From: Bacteroidota bacterium
Lineage (GTDB): Bacteria; Bacteroidota; Bacteroidia; Chitinophagales; Chitinophagaceae
Assembly: GCA_023433345.1 (NCBI GenBank)
Contig: JAEZDA010000113.1
Coordinates: 1 to 9,336, forward strand
Direction: 5' to 3'
DNA: 9,336 nucleotides
Part shown: piece after piece, positions 6,987-9,336 of the stretch
How positions within the stretch are numbered: position 1 is the first letter of the stretch
Layout: the number at the start of each line of letters is the position of its first letter
The notes under the pieces: model-generated
Told to the model about the DNA's origin: nothing
The model's input: only the letters and a program-made list of their open reading frames with translations
The model's database searches: none
Translations under genes and position numbers: made by a program

Positions 6987-7017
6987 CAAATGTAAAAGTT
7001 CGTGGGAAATAACCAAA
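6987..7017 (-). promoter_or_regulatory. Bacteroidota-type promoter of the DUF2795-type gene
   Basis: Read on the minus strand, TTTG (plus 7014-7017) is followed by exactly 19 bases and then TACATTTG (plus 6987-6994). This fits the Bacteroidota primary-sigma consensus TTTG-N19-TAnnTTTG at every defined base. It would start transcription near 6980 and leave a leader of about 20 bases before the ATG at 6961. That supports both the shorter start of the gene and the phylum assignment. Confidence 0.8.
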
Positions 7018-7165
7018 AGTGTTTTTGGGGTGACGAATTCAGATCAAATATCAATTTTTCGGCCAGCGCTTCACGGGGGAGTATATTTTTGAATACTTTA
7101 ATATTGGCAGTGGTATTTAAAAACTTCGAATCGCGTGGAAAGTTATTCTTTACTTATTTTCGGGA

Positions 7166-7849
7166 ATGTTAACGGCGCGAGCAATAACCAGGAGCTACGG
7201 TTCTTTACAGGTTTTAAAGGGAGTGGATATTCAGGTTGGGAAGGGAGAGATTGTAAGTATTGTAGGATCATCGGGAGCCGGCAAAAGCACTTTGTTACAC
7301 ATTCTCGGCACATTAGACAAGCCGGATAGCGGGGAAGTTTTTTTGCATGGTGAAAATTTAGGGAAGATAAGGGGACGTGCGCTTGCCGATTTCCGAAATA
7401 AGAATATTGGTTTTATTTTCCAGTTCCATCATTTATTGCCTGAATTCACGGCTTTAGAGAATGTATGTATACCGGGTTGGATAGGCAGGAAAAATGAAAA
7501 AAAGATACGGGAAAGGGGGAGGATGTTGCTTCAGCAGTTAGGTTTGGGTGCCCGTTTGCAGAATAAGCCGCAGGAACTGTCGGGTGGGGAGCAACAGCGG
7601 GTTGCGGTGGCCAGAGCTTTAATTAATAATCCGTCGATTGTAATGGCCGATGAGCCTACCGGTAATTTGGATTCAGAGAATGCGCATGAATTGCATCGTT
7701 TGTTTATGCATTTGCGTGATACAATGGAGCAGACTTTTTTGGTGGTGACTCATAATGAGGAGTTGGCGCGTATGGGGGACAGGATTTTGCATATGAAGGA
7801 TGGGATGATGGTTGGGTTAGGGGGAAGTATTGTAGCGGAAGGGGCTTAG
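7166..7849 (+). CDS. lolD: LolD-type ABC transporter ATP-binding protein
   Basis: A 227-residue ABC ATPase of the MacB/LolD/FtsE group. It has Walker A GSSGAGKS at 34-41, the Q-loop Gln86 followed by FHHLLPEFTALENV, the signature LSGGEQQ at 138-144, Walker B IVMADEPT at 158-165 and the H-loop His196 in VVTHN. HHLLPEFTALENV is characteristic of LolD. LolD powers release of lipoproteins from the inner membrane together with LolC/LolE-type permeases, at the cytoplasmic face. No permease gene is adjacent, which is often the case in Bacteroidota. The C-terminal tail (about 211-227, GMMVGLGGSIVAEGA) is glycine-rich and slightly longer than I expect for LolD, with a matching G-rich DNA run. It starts at the ATG at 7166, 204 bases from the divergent DUF2795-type gene. 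A related macrolide or peptide exporter ATPase is the alternative assignment. Confidence 0.9.
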   Translation: MLTARAITRSYGSLQVLKGVDIQVGKGEIVSIVGSSGAGKSTLLHILGTLDKPDSGEVFLHGENLGKIRGRALADFRNKNIGFIFQFHHLLPEFTALENVCIPGWIGRKNEKKIRERGRMLLQQLGLGARLQNKPQELSGGEQQRVAVARALINNPSIVMADEPTGNLDSENAHELHRLFMHLRDTMEQTFLVVTHNEELARMGDRILHMKDGMMVGLGGSIVAEGA

Positions 7850-7937
7850 CAAATATTCCAATGACCCTCCTCCGGAATGTAAGTTCACCCTTCGATTTTA
7901 ACCTTTAGCCCCGTTTACTACTATTTTGGGGAATTGA

Positions 7938-7986
7938 CATGATGAAAAGTGTTTAAGAATTTAGTGTTCTAAAACTTTTTGTCATG
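7938..7986. repeat. Imperfect inverted repeat spanning transposase start
   Basis: CATGATGAAAAGT (7938-7950) and ACTTTTTGTCATG (7974-7986) are reverse complements at 11 of 13 positions. The second arm contains the ATG of the transposase gene (7984-7986). A hairpin here would hide the start codon in any transcript entering from outside, a known way for insertion sequences to limit transposase production. That role is inference. Confidence 0.5.
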
Positions 7987-8784
7987 TTTGAAGAAATGAA
8001 TGAAGCAGATTTTTTCCGGAAATTTCGCTCTGAAGAAAAGTGCAAAGAATTCCTGTATTCTCTAAAATGGGAAAACGGCTTTTGCTGCAAAAGATGCGGA
8101 AATAAAAAATTTTGGAAAGGCCGAACCCGTTATCACACTCGTTGCACTGGCTGTGGCTACGATGAATCACTAACAGCAAATACTATATTTCATAAGATTC
8201 ATCTACCGCTTGTGAAAGCCTTTACAATAGTTTATCATCTCTCAGTTTATAAGAAAGGCATCTCTTGTTTTAATCTTTCGTCTATAGTAGGCGTTAGTCT
8301 GAAATCGGTTTGGTTCTTAAAGAGGAAGCTCCAGGATTCAATGGGGCAAATGATTTCGGAGGAAGTCAAGGATACAGGGCAGGTGCGAACGGGAATTATC
8401 GATGGCGTTATTCTAACCCACCGACCAAAAGTTTTTAATGGATTGCAAAGAATAAATATAACAGTGCGATCGGCTGCTGGTCCAAGGAAAAATCAAGCTC
8501 AGAAACATTGCACAAGAGTTGACGGACCAGCTTTTTTTGATCCTTGCAAACTCCAGAGTGGAAAGTATATTGATGAGCAGAAAGATATATTACATTGGAA
8601 TTTCAGAAGTTGGCTCACGGGGGTGCATCATCATTGCTCAAGCAAATATTTGAAGGGATACTTAGATGAGTTTTACTTTAGGTACAATCACCGGCATGAA
8701 GGATTGAAGATTTGGTACCTATTAATGCAGAGAATTATTGAGTCTAAGCCCTATAATCCAACTGTAAATGCGGCTAAAGGTTAA
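7984..8784 (+). CDS. IS1595-type transposase with degenerate catalytic core
   Basis: A 266-residue open frame. Residues 7-30 (EADFFRKFRSEEKCKEFLYSLKW) and the zinc ribbon (C35-x2-C38 and C54-x2-C57) match the N-terminal domain of IS1595 transposases. The helix-turn-helix-like region about 90-118 (KKGISCFNLSSIVGVSLKSVWFLKRKL) is also typical. The C-terminal part from about 192 (GKYIDEQ, WNFRSWLTGVHHHCSSKYLKGYLDEFYFRYNHR) is well conserved. The part between, about 121-190, should carry the DDE catalytic acids, usually a (V/I)DE-x4-GG motif and a second Asp about 60 residues later. Only IDGVILTH is seen there, with no GG and no clear second Asp. This part is also shorter than the family norm. 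An internal deletion with frame changes is likely, so the enzyme is probably inactive. An active but divergent member is the less likely alternative. No stop codon interrupts the frame. Confidence 0.75.
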   Translation: MFEEMNEADFFRKFRSEEKCKEFLYSLKWENGFCCKRCGNKKFWKGRTRYHTRCTGCGYDESLTANTIFHKIHLPLVKAFTIVYHLSVYKKGISCFNLSSIVGVSLKSVWFLKRKLQDSMGQMISEEVKDTGQVRTGIIDGVILTHRPKVFNGLQRINITVRSAAGPRKNQAQKHCTRVDGPAFFDPCKLQSGKYIDEQKDILHWNFRSWLTGVHHHCSSKYLKGYLDEFYFRYNHRHEGLKIWYLLMQRIIESKPYNPTVNAAKG

Positions 8785-8853
8785 AATCGGCTTGAAGGGA
8801 TTTGCCAGCAACGTTGAATTAGTAGGAAAAGTGAATATTTATAGATTGGACCG

Positions 8854-9336
8854 TCAAAATCCCAATAGCTCTTTTAATCTCAACACAACTTTCTCCGGAT
8901 TCGGCAGCATCGCCTGTTCCAATATCACATTCATCGGAACGGCCGGCAGGTCCAACGAACCCAAAACCTCAACAGGTGCGTCAAGATGTTTGAAGCATGC
9001 TTTCGAAATTCTGCCTGCTAATGCTTCCGAAAAAGAGTTGTTCTGCTGTTCTTCTGTTAAAACCAGGCATTTTCCGTGTCGCTTAACAGTTTCAAAAATG
9101 AGTTTCTCATCCAGCGGATAGAGCGTGCGCAGGTCTATTATTTCTATCTGGCCACTGAAAGATCTTGCGGCAGCTTTTGCCCAGTAAACTCCCATTCCGT
9201 AGGTGATTATACAACAACTTTCGCCACTTTCAACGAAACCGTTCTGGGCTTTCAATACCACCATCCCCTTTCCTAACGGTAAGGTGTAGTCGCTGGATGG
9301 TTCAGGTTGTCTCGCATCCTCGGTTCCCGGCACTTT
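8854..9336 (-). CDS. Alpha-ketoacid dehydrogenase E1 beta (or fused alpha/beta) subunit, C-terminal part
   Basis: The minus strand is open from the right edge to a TGA at 8856-8854, giving the last 160 residues. The N-terminal part is outside the window. The sequence matches the end of the pyrimidine-binding domain and the transketolase C-terminal domain of thiamine-diphosphate dehydrogenases: DYTLPLGKGMVV near 16-27, IITYGMGVYWAKAAA near 43-57, IEIIDLRTLYPLD near 64-76, then GKCLVLTEEQQ and LAGRISKACFKHLDAPVEVLG. IDLRTL-x-PLD is the hallmark of E1 beta subunits of the pyruvate, 2-oxoisovalerate and acetoin type. In Bacteroidota, relatives ending this way are often a single fused alpha/beta chain of about 650-700 residues. 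Which form this is, and which 2-oxoacid it uses, cannot be decided from this fragment. It converges with the transposase gene, 69 bases apart. Confidence 0.9.
   Translation of the reverse strand, partial: KVPGTEDARQPEPSSDYTLPLGKGMVVLKAQNGFVESGESCCIITYGMGVYWAKAAARSFSGQIEIIDLRTLYPLDEKLIFETVKRHGKCLVLTEEQQNNSFSEALAGRISKACFKHLDAPVEVLGSLDLPAVPMNVILEQAMLPNPEKVVLRLKELLGF

Larger units (their letters stand above)
7928..8863 (+). mobile_element. Probable IS1595-type insertion sequence remnant, ends uncertain
   Basis: The single gene inside is an IS1595-type transposase. A candidate left end is GGGGAATTGAC at 7928-7938. Its candidate partner on the right is GTCAAAATCCC at 8853-8863, which reads GGGATTTTGAC on the opposite strand. 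Aligned with the two T before each, 10 of 13 bases agree. The right candidate overlaps the last codons of the E1 gene, which weakens it. I see no matching 8-base target duplications. The true right end may lie in 8785-8853 or be lost. Confidence 0.4.

Noticed and set aside
6962..7054. N-terminal extension of the DUF2795-type protein by 31 residues
   Set aside because: It does not look like the family and covers the perfect promoter. The ATG at 6961 fits both the family start and the expected leader length.
7084..7091. TATTTTTG as a -7 element for lolD
   Set aside because: It fits TAnnTTTG, but no TTTG or TTG lies 19-21 bases upstream. In this AT-rich gap a chance match is likely.

Overview
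The window looks like ordinary chromosome from a member of the Bacteroidota, most likely of the Chitinophagales type. The evidence is: a lipoprotein whose mature end resembles the Bacteroidota surface-export signal; a perfect TTTG-N19-TAnnTTTG promoter, the form used by the Bacteroidota primary sigma factor; a small DUF2795-type acidic protein of the kind I know from this group; and protein sequences of FabI, the Nif3-like protein and the E1 dehydrogenase that look typical of the phylum. Genes generally lack strong Shine-Dalgarno sequences. All identifications come from reading motifs and from memory of the families; no search was run.

Left part (1-1478, minus strand): a secreted PHB-depolymerase/LpqC-type esterase runs off the left edge. 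A lipoprotein of unknown function lies upstream of it in the same direction, 56 bases away. Centre left (1568-6129, plus strand): a housekeeping run of a Nif3-like metal protein with an inserted PII-like domain, a coiled-coil C4 zinc-ribbon protein, a clear intrinsic terminator, then recN (DNA repair) and fabI (fatty-acid synthesis).

Centre (6130-6739): about 600 bases without a convincing gene, but not empty. It holds short TTGGTAGT repeats, a long imperfect inverted repeat, and a GC-rich block with a 12-base palindrome and two near-identical GGGCTWTCCGCT units. It ends in a perfect 18-base palindrome that forms a terminator for the next gene.

Right part: a small DUF2795-type protein (minus) is divergent from a LolD-type ABC ATPase (plus). 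Next comes an IS1595-type transposase whose zinc ribbon and C-terminal end are recognisable but whose catalytic core is not. Finally there is the C-terminal part of a thiamine-diphosphate-dependent dehydrogenase E1 (beta or fused alpha/beta), which runs off the right edge.

I found no CRISPR array, tRNA, rRNA, defence island or new multi-gene system. The most interesting material is the structured intergenic DNA at 6130-6705 and the decayed transposase with its possible ends.
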